A stretch of 37,497 nt of DNA from an uncultured bacterium. GTDB lineage: Bacteria > Spirochaetota > Spirochaetia > Sphaerochaetales > Sphaerochaetaceae. The stretch covers positions 1-37,497 of the forward strand of contig CAJMOS010000012.1 of the NCBI GenBank assembly GCA_905215015.1. Direction: 5' to 3'. This document shows, piece by piece, positions 26,779 to 34,363 of the stretch. Position 1 is the first letter of the stretch. Each line of letters opens with the position of its first letter. The notes under the pieces are model-generated. The model did not search any database and was not told where the DNA came from. It saw only the letters and a program-made list of their open reading frames with translations. The position numbers were made by a program, and so were the translations under genes.

Positions 26779-27627
26779 TTAGGCGTCCAGCCAAGAGACC
26801 ACGTAGGCCATCGCCTCGTCCTCGGCCTTCGGGTCGGGGTCGTACATCGAAAAATGGGTCGCGCCCTTCACTTCGACGCACTCGTTGTAGCCCAGACGTT
26901 TTTTCTCCAGAAAGATGGTCTTGCAGCCCGGGCCCACCAAGGCGTCCTTGCCGCTGGCAACCAGCCGGGTGTTCGCCTTCAGGGATGGCAACAGGGAAAT
27001 CGCCTCCTGTTGGTACGCGTACATCTCCAGCATCTGTTTCGGGTATAGCCATGAGAAGTATTCCTCGCCAAGCTTCGCATCGTCGCAGGGGGCGTTCTCG
27101 TAGTGCAGATGATAGCTGGGATCGGAATGCCACGGCACCCTCACCGGCTTCTGCATGCCCCTGAGCTGCTCGATGAACCGCGGGTCGTCAAAAGCCAGCA
27201 CGTCCAACGCGGGGGCAAGCAACACCAGACGGCTGACGTGATACTGATGGGCCAGCTTGACCGCAGTCAGGCCACCCATCGAATGGCCGACCAGATAGAC
27301 AATCTGGTAGCGGGAGCGGACATACATGTAGCAGTTCTCGGCACACCGGTACCAGTCCGCCCTTCCCGTCTGCTGGAAATCGGCGCCACTGGTGCCGCAG
27401 CCCGGCTCGCGGGGACAGAAGACGTCGTAGCCATGGTCGAACAAATCATCCCCGGGACGGATCATCTCCCCCGGGTATCCGCCATAGCCGGTGCAAAGCA
27501 CGACGGCGATATCGCTCTTGTCCGGGTGGACCATCTGCCACGGCCGGGCAGCCGAAAGCACAGGAGCCTTGTCCCGATAACACCCTTGGTTCCAGTCAGG
27601 GACCTCATAGGAAATGTGGAGATGCAT
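26779..27627 (-). CDS. Alpha/beta-hydrolase, lipase/esterase-like
   Basis: A 282-residue alpha/beta-hydrolase without signal peptide. The nucleophile elbow is VGHSMGG (Ser near 116). The acid is probably the Asp of ASGKDALVG (near 229) and the His that of GATHFSMYD (near 257). The oxyanion-hole region is CTGYGGYPGEM. The architecture is closest to monoacylglycerol-lipase/carboxylesterase-like enzymes. It is the last gene of the AAA ATPase - RloB - LuxR unit, 9 nt after the regulator with AAGGAA five bases before its ATG. Its substrate is unknown; it could be an effector of that unit or a passenger. Confidence 0.85.
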   Translation of the reverse strand: MHLHISYEVPDWNQGCYRDKAPVLSAARPWQMVHPDKSDIAVVLCTGYGGYPGEMIRPGDDLFDHGYDVFCPREPGCGTSGADFQQTGRADWYRCAENCYMYVRSRYQIVYLVGHSMGGLTAVKLAHQYHVSRLVLLAPALDVLAFDDPRFIEQLRGMQKPVRVPWHSDPSYHLHYENAPCDDAKLGEEYFSWLYPKQMLEMYAYQQEAISLLPSLKANTRLVASGKDALVGPGCKTIFLEKKRLGYNECVEVKGATHFSMYDPDPKAEDEAMAYVVSWLDA

Positions 27628-27636
27628 AGGATTCCT

Positions 27637-28527
27637 TCACCAGGATTGCTTGAGCAGGTTGAGCAAGTCGATTCTGCTGCGAACCTTGGTCTTCGCGAAA
27701 ATATTTGCGACGTGGTTGTTCACCGTGTTGACGCTGATGTCCAGCTGGCTGGCGATCTCCTTGTTGGTCTGGCCCTTTCGGATCAGCTGGATGACGGCGA
27801 ACTCGCGCTCGGTGATATGGTATTCAGCCAAATCCTCCAACGTCGTCTCATGGGGAGCCACCTGCTGCTTCTGCGTCAGGTGGAAATGGATGAAGAGGTA
27901 GACCATCATGGTGATGGAGAAGGCAAGGAAGTAAATCCCGCACATCAGCCCTTTCAGGAAAGGGAAAATCAAGGTCAGGGCGATTGCCGGCAACATCGCC
28001 GCACCGACGATGATCTCGGTGATGCAGACCAGACGGACTCCCCGCTCGCTGATGGATTCCAGGTTCCGCAAGAGCACGATGAAACAGAAAGCGAGATCGA
28101 AAACGAAAAACACCTCAAGCAACGTCGTGTAGAACGTTTGCATGGTGACCAGCCAGAAAATTCCCACCACCCCGTCCAGAGCGCTCAGACAGAGAAAGAA
28201 TGTCTTGGAAGGGTTCCTCCAGGGAATCGCGATCACACTGCAGGTGAAATAGGGGATGAAACTGGTCAGGAAGATCACGTTTCCCAACATGACCGAGCCG
28301 ATGATGACCGAGAGGACCCGATAGGCGAGCCCCCCCTCGTTCATCACCAGCCCCATCAGTCGTTCCAGCAACAGGAGTATGATGCAAGCCAAGCATGAGC
28401 TCAGGCAGGCAATCAGATAGCTGACCCATTTCTGGACTCTTTGCAACTGGTACACAATCGCCAAGGCAAGGCTCATGCAGCCTATGCCGAAGGCGAAAAT
28501 GTACACGATCAAAGTAGCGGCATCCAC
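27637..28527 (-). CDS. Membrane-embedded LuxR-type regulator (about seven helices plus C-terminal HTH)
   Basis: A 296-residue protein. Residues 1-~215 contain about seven hydrophobic helices (for example TLIVYIFAFGIGCMSLALAI, YLIACLSSCLACIILLLL, VIIGSVMLGNVIFLTSFI). A short linker leads to a LuxR/GerE helix-turn-helix: ITEREFAVIQLIRKGQTNKEIA, QLDISVNTVNNHVANIF, then KTKVRSRIDLLNLL. The DNA-binding domain would face the cytoplasm, so the protein should act as a one-component membrane sensor. No receiver domain is present. The start is GTG, 3 nt after the RloB-like stop, with only a weak ribosome site, implying translational coupling. Confidence 0.85.
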   Translation of the reverse strand: MDAATLIVYIFAFGIGCMSLALAIVYQLQRVQKWVSYLIACLSSCLACIILLLLERLMGLVMNEGGLAYRVLSVIIGSVMLGNVIFLTSFIPYFTCSVIAIPWRNPSKTFFLCLSALDGVVGIFWLVTMQTFYTTLLEVFFVFDLAFCFIVLLRNLESISERGVRLVCITEIIVGAAMLPAIALTLIFPFLKGLMCGIYFLAFSITMMVYLFIHFHLTQKQQVAPHETTLEDLAEYHITEREFAVIQLIRKGQTNKEIASQLDISVNTVNNHVANIFAKTKVRSRIDLLNLLKQSW

Positions 28528-28530
28528 AGC

Positions 28531-29166
28531 TTAGCGCCGTCCCAGCTGCCTCTGGTTGTGCGTGATATCGGCCTTGCCGCAGACACGGGTGATGTCGTTG
28601 ACCAACAGCACCATGTTGGTGGCGTCCAGACCGGTCCTCACGCCTGCAAGCGTGTTGTACAGGCTCGCCCCGTTGGCAGCCTTGCTGAGGGACGGGAAGA
28701 GGCTGATGTGGAAGGCGATGCCATCGGTCAGGAAGTACTGGGCGGTGGAAGCATAGCCCGGCACCACCTTTTCCATCGCCTGCTCGAAGGCGCTCTTGTC
28801 TGCGACAAACGCCCTGGGCGTCTGGAAATGGAGCAGGTACCACAGCGACTGGCTGGGATTGTTCCATCCGAGGTTCACCTTTTTCTGGGCGGCAAAGGGC
28901 TGCTCGGCCTTCACCTGATCGGCAGTCAGGTTGAAATCCGCGAAATCGAAGACAGCCCAGGCATCGGTAAAGCCGCCCTTGTTCCGCAGGCGGGCCACTT
29001 TGGTGATGAAGTCGTGCAGGTCCTTGGCATCCAGGACGGTATCCACGTTCATGTTCGAGTAACGGCAATCCTTGCGCATCTGCGAGAAGTAGAGCGCGTT
29101 CGCCTCGTTGGCCGTCACGACCAGAATCGTCTCATTCGGATTTCTCGTGAGTTTCTTGCGTGCCAT
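28531..29166 (-). CDS. RloB-like protein (AbiL/RloB family) with altered acidic residues
   Basis: A 211-residue protein. Family-like segments are the start RKKLTRNPNETILVVTANEA (3-22) with NALYF, AWAVFDFADF (69-78) and NNPSQSLWYLLHF (102-114), which correspond to the usual ILIVCEGEKTEPNYF, vWvVFDrDd and SNPcFElWlLLHF of RloB proteins. RloB proteins partner AAA ATPases in abortive-infection modules (AbiLi/AbiLii) and were first noted within restriction loci. Here the Glu-rich first motif, the D-x-D-D motif and the Glu of FELW appear replaced. It begins 2 nt after the ATPase stop, with AAGGAGG inside the ATPase 3' end. No membrane segment or signal. Confidence 0.75.
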   Translation of the reverse strand: MARKKLTRNPNETILVVTANEANALYFSQMRKDCRYSNMNVDTVLDAKDLHDFITKVARLRNKGGFTDAWAVFDFADFNLTADQVKAEQPFAAQKKVNLGWNNPSQSLWYLLHFQTPRAFVADKSAFEQAMEKVVPGYASTAQYFLTDGIAFHISLFPSLSKAANGASLYNTLAGVRTGLDATNMVLLVNDITRVCGKADITHNQRQLGRR

Positions 29167-29168
29167 GA

Positions 29169-30419
29169 TCAGACCTCCTTGTCAGACGCGTCGACGAACG
29201 TGAACTCGCTCAATAGCGGCAGGGCGCCGAAGGCACCAGCCATGTACTGGGCCTGGGTCTTGTCCTTGCTGCGGGAGAACTTGTAGTTGGCCAACGAGAA
29301 GTAGACGGTCGAGCTCTCGCTGCTCTTCTCGGCGAAGTAGACGCCGTCGCGGCGCAGCAGGCCGGACTTCAGAAGGCTCGGGTTGCAGTCGACCACCAGC
29401 ATCTGGCTCCCGAAGCCACGGTTGCAGGCCTCGAAGATCTCGACGATGTGGGCAAGCACGTACGGGTGCAGCAACATGCCGAAGTCATCGATGACCAGCG
29501 TACGGCCGACGGTGAAGCTTTCGAAGAAGGCGATGCCCATCAGGCACAGACGCCGGAGCGAGAGGCTTTCGGTGCTGAAGTAGGAGGCATAGTGCTGGGT
29601 CACGTTGGTATGGATGAAAATCACACGGCCGTTCTGGACGCGAACGTCACGAATGTCGGTGATATCCAAGGCCCACAGGAAGTTCTTCAGCTGCTCGACC
29701 CAGTCCTTGTGTGCCTCGATCATGTCGGCCAGGTACTTCTCGGATGCCTGGGAGACGCCCATCGGCAGGATATGGAGGTTGAAATCGACCCAGTGGTACA
29801 GCATGCCGCTGGTCTCTCCGCCCTTGTGGGCGCTTGCGGACAGGAACGAATGCTGGGCGTCCAGTTTTCCGACCAGGCGTTTCTTCTCGCCACGATACAT
29901 CTTTCCCCAGCGGTATTTGTAGGTGACATTGCTGTCGTCGTCGGACAACAGGGACGCGTCATCGATCTTCCTCTCGAACATCAGCTTCTTGCTGCGTCCG
30001 ATGATGTGGTAGAGCGTCTCCTCGAAGATCTTCTTGTACGTGGCCTTCAGCGTGTAGACGGCGATGACCGAATCATCATTGCCGGTACCCTTGTCCAACA
30101 CCACGCGCAGGTTGATGGTGGCCGGCTCGATCTTGCTCTGGGGATCGTACTGGAACGCCGTGCCGGCGAGAATCCTCAGCGGGTTCTCCGCGTCGTCTGC
30201 CGCGGTGATGATGAACTTCAGCGCCTCGAGGGCTCTGATGAACGTGCTCTTGCCAGCTCCGTTCGGCCCGATGATCGCAGCCGTACGGATCAGGTTGAGC
30301 TTGTCGTTGACCGCGACAACTTTCGAAGCGTCCAACCGTCCGTCACGAACCGCCTCAAACGAAATCGTCTGGGGCTCCTTGACCGACTTGAAGTTGGCGA
30401 TTGTCATGTCAATAAGCAT
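29169..30419 (-). CDS. AAA-family ATPase, RloA/AbiLi-like
   Basis: A 416-residue ABC-ATPase-fold protein of the AAA_21/RloA type. It opens with MLIDMTIANFKSVKEPQTIS. Walker A is GPNGAGKST (51-59). The helical-insert region is large (about 125-250). A degenerate signature reads STESLSLRRL (282-291) and the Walker B region is LVIDDFGMLLHP (308-319), with Asp312 where Glu is usual. The normal H-switch (TTHD-like) reads VVDCNPS (343-349). The family-typical GLLRRDGVYFAEKSS and YMAGAFGALPLL follow. It is the first gene of the four-gene unit, with GGAGG before its ATG and a promoter about 57 nt upstream. Confidence 0.8.
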   Translation of the reverse strand: MLIDMTIANFKSVKEPQTISFEAVRDGRLDASKVVAVNDKLNLIRTAAIIGPNGAGKSTFIRALEALKFIITAADDAENPLRILAGTAFQYDPQSKIEPATINLRVVLDKGTGNDDSVIAVYTLKATYKKIFEETLYHIIGRSKKLMFERKIDDASLLSDDDSNVTYKYRWGKMYRGEKKRLVGKLDAQHSFLSASAHKGGETSGMLYHWVDFNLHILPMGVSQASEKYLADMIEAHKDWVEQLKNFLWALDITDIRDVRVQNGRVIFIHTNVTQHYASYFSTESLSLRRLCLMGIAFFESFTVGRTLVIDDFGMLLHPYVLAHIVEIFEACNRGFGSQMLVVDCNPSLLKSGLLRRDGVYFAEKSSESSTVYFSLANYKFSRSKDKTQAQYMAGAFGALPLLSEFTFVDASDKEV

Positions 30420-30475
30420 GCAAACCTCCTAGAAAGGGACAGGTCTCCCCTGGGAAACCCGGTCTCATGGGGCTC

Positions 30476-30481
30476 ATTATA
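30476..30481 (-). promoter_or_regulatory. -10 element upstream of the AAA ATPase - RloB - LuxR - hydrolase unit
   Basis: The minus strand carries a consensus TATAAT. A poor TTTCAC lies 17 nt upstream, so this promoter may need an activator. The ~50-nt leader can form a 7-bp stem (GGTTTCC/GGAGACC) before the GGAGG ribosome site. Confidence 0.5.
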
Positions 30482-30557
30482 TCCATCCCCACCTGAAAGT
30501 GAAAGCAATTTCGCTCACCTTTTGTTACAGCAGGCTATCATTTTTTCGTTTGATGGC

Positions 30558-31103
30558 CTAAAACTCCACCATAGGCATCGCTTTGCGGCCCTTTTCGACG
30601 GACGAGTGCTTCACCATCCGGATCTCGCTGACGATATCGGCAACATCAATCAGCTCCTGCGGGCAGTCGCGCCCAGTGACAACCAGGTGGGGAAAGCCCT
30701 TTTTGCCATGGTGGTCGTCCAGCCACGTGGAAATCTTGCGAACGTCCAGGTATCCCATCGTCAGGGCGTAGGTGAACTCGTCCAGCACAAGCAGGTCGAT
30801 ATCCTGGCTGCTGATCCAGCGTTTGGCCTGTTCCCACCCTTCGACGCACAGCGCCCGGTTCCGCTCGGCGTTGTCGGCCTCCCAGGTGAAACCGCAGCCG
30901 AAACTCTTCCACAGTACCCCGAGAGGGACCAGCGTCCTCCACTCCCCGCAGTCCAGCGTGGCTGGATCCGCCTTGATGAACTGTGCGACAGCGCACCGGC
31001 CTCCGTGGCCGAGCGCGCGGACCACCTGCCCCATCGCGGCGGTCGTCTTCCCTTTTCCGTCACCTGTATAGATGATGATCTGCGGATTTCCTGTTCCCTT
31101 CAT
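30558..31103 (-). CDS. btuR: Cob(I)alamin adenosyltransferase (CobO/BtuR type)
   Basis: This enzyme transfers the 5'-deoxyadenosyl group of ATP to cob(I)alamin or cobinamide, giving the coenzyme form. The 181 residues carry the P-loop YTGDGKGKTTAAMG near 12-25. IDLLVLDEFTYALTMGYLD near 102-120 and HLVVTGRDCPQELIDVADIVSE near 139-160 are CobO signatures. No other cobalamin-synthesis gene is in the window, so salvage is plausible. It starts 1 nt after the stop of the upstream lipoprotein gene, indicating co-transcription. Confidence 0.94.
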   Translation of the reverse strand: MKGTGNPQIIIYTGDGKGKTTAAMGQVVRALGHGGRCAVAQFIKADPATLDCGEWRTLVPLGVLWKSFGCGFTWEADNAERNRALCVEGWEQAKRWISSQDIDLLVLDEFTYALTMGYLDVRKISTWLDDHHGKKGFPHLVVTGRDCPQELIDVADIVSEIRMVKHSSVEKGRKAMPMVEF

Positions 31104-31104
31104 A

Positions 31105-32145
31105 TCACGTTCCCGTTCCTTCCCATTGTCTCAGCGCCTCCCGATGGCTGACGGCGTAGTCCTGTAGCCGCTCCTGCAGATTCCGCACCTCTCCATCACC
31201 ACTCCCTTCGGCCACCTTGCCGATCAGGCTGACCGCCTCATCCAGCTTGCCCTGCGCTTCCAGCAACAGAGCGGCATTTGCCCCCGCCCGCTCGTTGCCT
31301 TCGCCCTTCCAGATCTCCAGATAGGCTTGATATGCCTCTTCCAGCAGTCCCTTGCCGGCCATCTTCGCCGCGGTCTTGGCATGCTGGTGGTTCCTGATAG
31401 AAAGCAGGGGGACACGCTCCGTCCTCCAGGATGGCGCGAGGGCCCTCGCGATCCGTCCTTGGAAGGCATCGACCATCGGCCTGACCATCCCCATCACCGA
31501 AGGGGCGCGGAAAGAACTCCAGAGACGGGTATCGGTGTAGCCATCCGCCGAATAGGTCCGTCTGCCCACCAAGGTGGTGTCCCTGCGGCTCGCAGAATAG
31601 CTGTCCGTGGCAAGCATCCTGCCGCTCTGCCGGTCCCGCACCACCCACGTGACTCCCAGCGAGACGTCCTGCTCGAGCGAATAATCGCTACCTACCTCCA
31701 CCTTGACCCGCTTGTTCTGCCCATCGACCACGACGGTACGCTCCTCGACGATGTTGCGGACTCTGGGAGTCTCCTCTATCCGGAGATAATCGATATGCAA
31801 CTGGATGGTGGCTTTCGCCGCCGATGGAGAGACCAGACGGAAATACCCCGTTCCGGAAAGGGTTTCTTTCAGGCGGGCGGTGGCGTACTCGCCCGCCGGT
31901 TCCCTTCCCTCGTAGGTCCCGCTGTACAGATATCTGTCCAAATCATCGAAATAGATATCAGGATGGCTACGCCAAGAGAACCCGGTGTCAGTGGGAAGGA
32001 CGGCAATGTCCCGATAGGAACTCAGATCCACACGGGCAGGCACAAGATGACTGACCTTTACCGCGCTCTGGCAGGAGACAGCCAGGAAAAGAAACGCGCA
32101 AAGGACCAAGGCGAGCAACGAGGGAAAGCGGTTCCTGGTTCGCAT
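31105..32145 (-). CDS. Lipoprotein with C-terminal TPR-like helices, function unknown
   Basis: A 346-residue protein with a lipoprotein signal ending FLAVSC (Cys25). The middle part is beta-rich (DIAVLPTDTGF, then LHIDYLRIEE, then VEVGSDYSLEQDVSLGVTW), like envelope lipoproteins that carry a DUF-type N-terminal domain. The end (about 255-325) is helical and repeat-like, with EEAYQAYLEIWKGEGNERAG and LEAQGKLDEAVSLIGKV, in TPR style. ATG 32145 is preferred over GTG 32148, with GGGGA upstream. It is paired with btuR by a 1-nt gap; a link to cobalamin uptake is possible but unsupported. Confidence 0.8.
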   Translation of the reverse strand: MRTRNRFPSLLALVLCAFLFLAVSCQSAVKVSHLVPARVDLSSYRDIAVLPTDTGFSWRSHPDIYFDDLDRYLYSGTYEGREPAGEYATARLKETLSGTGYFRLVSPSAAKATIQLHIDYLRIEETPRVRNIVEERTVVVDGQNKRVKVEVGSDYSLEQDVSLGVTWVVRDRQSGRMLATDSYSASRRDTTLVGRRTYSADGYTDTRLWSSFRAPSVMGMVRPMVDAFQGRIARALAPSWRTERVPLLSIRNHQHAKTAAKMAGKGLLEEAYQAYLEIWKGEGNERAGANAALLLEAQGKLDEAVSLIGKVAEGSGDGEVRNLQERLQDYAVSHREALRQWEGTGT

Positions 32146-32199
32146 CACATCCCCATTCTACATCCCCAGGGAACCAAGGCGCAACCGGGACCGCTCCTG

Positions 32200-32229
32200 T
32201 TGACAAGAATCGAGGCTCCCCTCTACTGT
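32200..32229 (+). promoter_or_regulatory. Promoter of the acidic small protein gene
   Basis: A perfect TTGACA (32200-32205) is followed after 18 nt by TACTGT (32224-32229). Transcription would begin near 32236, leaving a leader of about 13 nt that contains AGGAG. Confidence 0.5.
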
Positions 32230-32248
32230 TCCCAATAGGAGCATAAGG

Positions 32249-32545
32249 ATGAAGAAGCCGCGCGCTGATTGGGAAGAAGATCTCGATTTCAACGTCGATG
32301 AGGAAAAATTCTATGACGACATCGAGGAAGAAGAAGACGACTCGACGGACGACATGGATTTCCCGGAAGGAACGGAGCTCAACGAAGACGAGGATGACTT
32401 CTTCGCAGACGAGACCGATGATGACGAAAGCGAAACCTCGAACGACGGATATCTGGCCGATGGAGATTCCAAGGGGGATGAAGATCTTGAGGAGCAGATG
32501 TACGCCGAGACCGAGGAAACCGACGATCCGGACGACAAATCCTGA
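32249..32545 (+). CDS. Extremely acidic 98-residue protein, function unknown
   Basis: Of 98 residues, 27 are Asp and 21 Glu (about half). There are runs such as DDIEEEEDD and DETDDDESE and no hydrophobic core, so the protein should be intrinsically disordered. AGGAG lies seven to eight bases before the ATG, a TTGACA-type promoter precedes it and a strong hairpin follows, so it looks genuinely expressed. Possible roles are a nucleic-acid mimic, a metal buffer or a chaperone-like polyanion. Nothing in the context decides between them. Confidence 0.75.
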   Translation: MKKPRADWEEDLDFNVDEEKFYDDIEEEEDDSTDDMDFPEGTELNEDEDDFFADETDDDESETSNDGYLADGDSKGDEDLEEQMYAETEETDDPDDKS

Positions 32546-32567
32546 GCAATAGGAAATCGAGAAAGGC

Positions 32568-32591
32568 GAAAGGGTGGGCGACCACCCTTTC
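32568..32591. terminator. Hairpin terminator between convergent genes
   Basis: A perfect 10-bp stem (GAAAGGGTGG with CCACCCTTTC) with loop GCGA lies between the acidic-protein stop (plus) and the lipoprotein stop (minus). It is followed by T-rich but interrupted tracts on both strands, and probably ends transcription from both sides. Confidence 0.65.
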
Positions 32592-32598
32592 GTTGTCT

Positions 32599-33012
32599 TT
32601 ACAGGGAACGTTCGAACTCCATCACCCCGGGAACCAGCGAGTCACTGGTAATGGTAAGCTTTCGGGAATCGTAGACTACGTGTCCCCGCTGCCGTCCCTC
32701 GAGCGCAAGCACCATCCCTTCACGGGAAACCCTCACTTCCAGGCTCATCGTCTCCTCCCCTTCCTCGTTGTAGCCCTTGGCGGGAAAGGAACCATCCTCG
32801 GCCTGCGGTCCGAATACCAGGATGGCGAGCTTGGCGAAAGGCAGCGGCATGTAATCCCCCTTTGCCAGCCAAGATGTCCCGGCAAGCTCGTCCTCCACGA
32901 CCACCGGGACCGGCGAAGCAGAAACGTCCCCTCCCGAGGAATCCCCCACCAGGAACAGACCGTCACAGCCGCAAAGCATCCACAGGCAGCACCCAACCAA
33001 CAGATATCCCAT
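32599..33012 (-). CDS. Small lipoprotein, function unknown
   Basis: A 137-residue protein with a short hydrophobic signal (MGYLLVGCCLWMLCGC) ending in a plausible lipobox. A Ser/Asp/Pro-rich segment follows, then an apparent beta domain (TSWLAKGDYMPLPFAKLAILVFG, then MSLEVRVSREGMVLALEG, then LVPGVMEFERSL). The start at 33012 is supported by GGAGG eight bases upstream; the in-frame upstream ATG at 33057 has no such site and would spoil the signal. I do not recognise the family. Convergent with the acidic-protein gene, divergent from the alcohol dehydrogenase. Confidence 0.75.
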   Translation of the reverse strand: MGYLLVGCCLWMLCGCDGLFLVGDSSGGDVSASPVPVVVEDELAGTSWLAKGDYMPLPFAKLAILVFGPQAEDGSFPAKGYNEEGEETMSLEVRVSREGMVLALEGRQRGHVVYDSRKLTITSDSLVPGVMEFERSL

Positions 33013-33080
33013 AACAGTACCTCCAACGAGAGTTTCCCCGATGGAGGCATAATCCAACCAACAAACCTTTTAATTACATA

Positions 33081-33108
33081 TTGACATTATTTGTCTATAT
33101 GTCATTAT
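33081..33108 (+). promoter_or_regulatory. Promoter with embedded inverted repeat upstream of the alcohol dehydrogenase
   Basis: TTGACA (33081-33086) and CATTAT (33103-33108) are 16 nt apart. Within the element TGACAT (33082-33087) and ATGTCA (33099-33104) form a perfect 6-bp inverted repeat with 11-nt spacing. A third TGTC half-site lies at 33092-33095. Half-site centres are 17 nt apart and overlap both hexamers, as expected of a repressor operator. Confidence 0.5.
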
Positions 33109-33130
33109 CCTTTATATAAAGGAGTTACAT

Positions 33131-34363
33131 ATGTTCATTGGTACTCGTATCGCGTGTCGTATCGTTCAGATGAGCATGAGAGCCATCCTTCCCATCCTCC
33201 CCTATCGCGACCCGGAGATCCTCCATACGGCCGATGAGATCGCCATGGTCTGTACCCGACAAGGCATCAAGCGCATCCTGCTGGTGACCGACACCCACAT
33301 CCGTTCCTTAGGGCTCACCACACCGCTGGAGAATGCGCTGAAGGAACAGCAGGTGCGCGTAACCGTCTTCGACGGGGTTGTCCCCAACCCGACCATCGCC
33401 TGCATCGAGCGAGCGTATCAAGCCTATATCTTGGGAAATTGTCAGGCAATCATCGCCTTTGGCGGGGGGTCGGCGATGGACTGCGCCAAGTCCTGCGGCA
33501 TCCGGGTGGCCAAGCCACACATTCCGTTGACCAAGCTGGGAGGAATCCTCAAGGTCCATGCAAGAATCCCCACACTGTTCGCCATCCCCACCACGGCCGG
33601 CACCGGCAGCGAGACGACGCTTGCCAGTGTCGTCGTAGACGAGCATACAGGGCACAAGTATGCGATCAACGATTTCTGCCTGATTCCCCGCTATGCGGTG
33701 CTTGATCCGGCAGTGACCAGGAATCTCCCCCCGTTTGCCACGGCGACCACCGGCATGGACGCCCTGACCCATGCGGTGGAAGCCTATATCGGCCGCTCCA
33801 CCACCAAGGAAACAAGGAGGGACGCCGAGCAGGCAGTCAAGCTGATCAACCGGCATCTGCTTTCCGCCTTTTATAACGGGACGAACGACCTTCAGGCCAG
33901 AGCCGGCATGCTCAAGGCTTCCCACTTGGCCGGCAGGGCCTTCACCCGTAGCTATGTCGGGTATGTGCACGCCGTCGCTCACTCCCTGGGAGGAGCCTAT
34001 GGCATCCCCCATGGACTGGCGAACGCCGTCCTGCTTCCTTACCTGTTGGACCTGTATGGCCGCAAAATCGACAAGAAGCTCGCACGATTGGCCTGGAAGG
34101 CAGACATCTGCGCACCTGGGGACTCGACCAGCCGTGCCGCCGAGGCATTCCGCCACTGGGTCAAGGAAATGAACCGAAGCATGCACATTCCAACCCGGCT
34201 GGAAGGCATCCGGGAGCAGGACATATCCCGTCTGGCAAGGTATGCGGACAAAGAGGCGAACCCGTTGTATCCTGTACCCGTGCTGATGGACAGGCACCAG
34301 CTCGAGACCATCTACCGGCAGGTGTCAGCGAAGGAGAAACGGCATGACAGCGCAGCAGATTGA
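33131..34363 (+). CDS. Iron-containing alcohol dehydrogenase
   Basis: A 410-residue group III (Fe-dependent) dehydrogenase that interconverts alcohols and aldehydes with NAD(P)H. It shows the nucleotide-binding GGGSAMDCAK near 113-122, PTTAGTGSETT near 153-163, the metal-ligand segment TTGMDALTHAVEAY near 208-221 and the signature HAVAHSLGGAYGIPHGLANAVLLP near 279-302 with the His ligands. AAGGAG lies six to seven bases before the ATG. Its 3' end overlaps the aldehyde dehydrogenase start by 20 nt, so the two form one unit, probably interconverting an alcohol, an aldehyde and an acid. Confidence 0.92.
   Translation: MFIGTRIACRIVQMSMRAILPILPYRDPEILHTADEIAMVCTRQGIKRILLVTDTHIRSLGLTTPLENALKEQQVRVTVFDGVVPNPTIACIERAYQAYILGNCQAIIAFGGGSAMDCAKSCGIRVAKPHIPLTKLGGILKVHARIPTLFAIPTTAGTGSETTLASVVVDEHTGHKYAINDFCLIPRYAVLDPAVTRNLPPFATATTGMDALTHAVEAYIGRSTTKETRRDAEQAVKLINRHLLSAFYNGTNDLQARAGMLKASHLAGRAFTRSYVGYVHAVAHSLGGAYGIPHGLANAVLLPYLLDLYGRKIDKKLARLAWKADICAPGDSTSRAAEAFRHWVKEMNRSMHIPTRLEGIREQDISRLARYADKEANPLYPVPVLMDRHQLETIYRQVSAKEKRHDSAAD

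Noticed and set aside
29448..31151. 567-residue plus-strand frame opposite the ATPase and btuR genes
   Set aside because: It crosses the promoter region and two well-supported minus-strand genes; no domain is recognisable.
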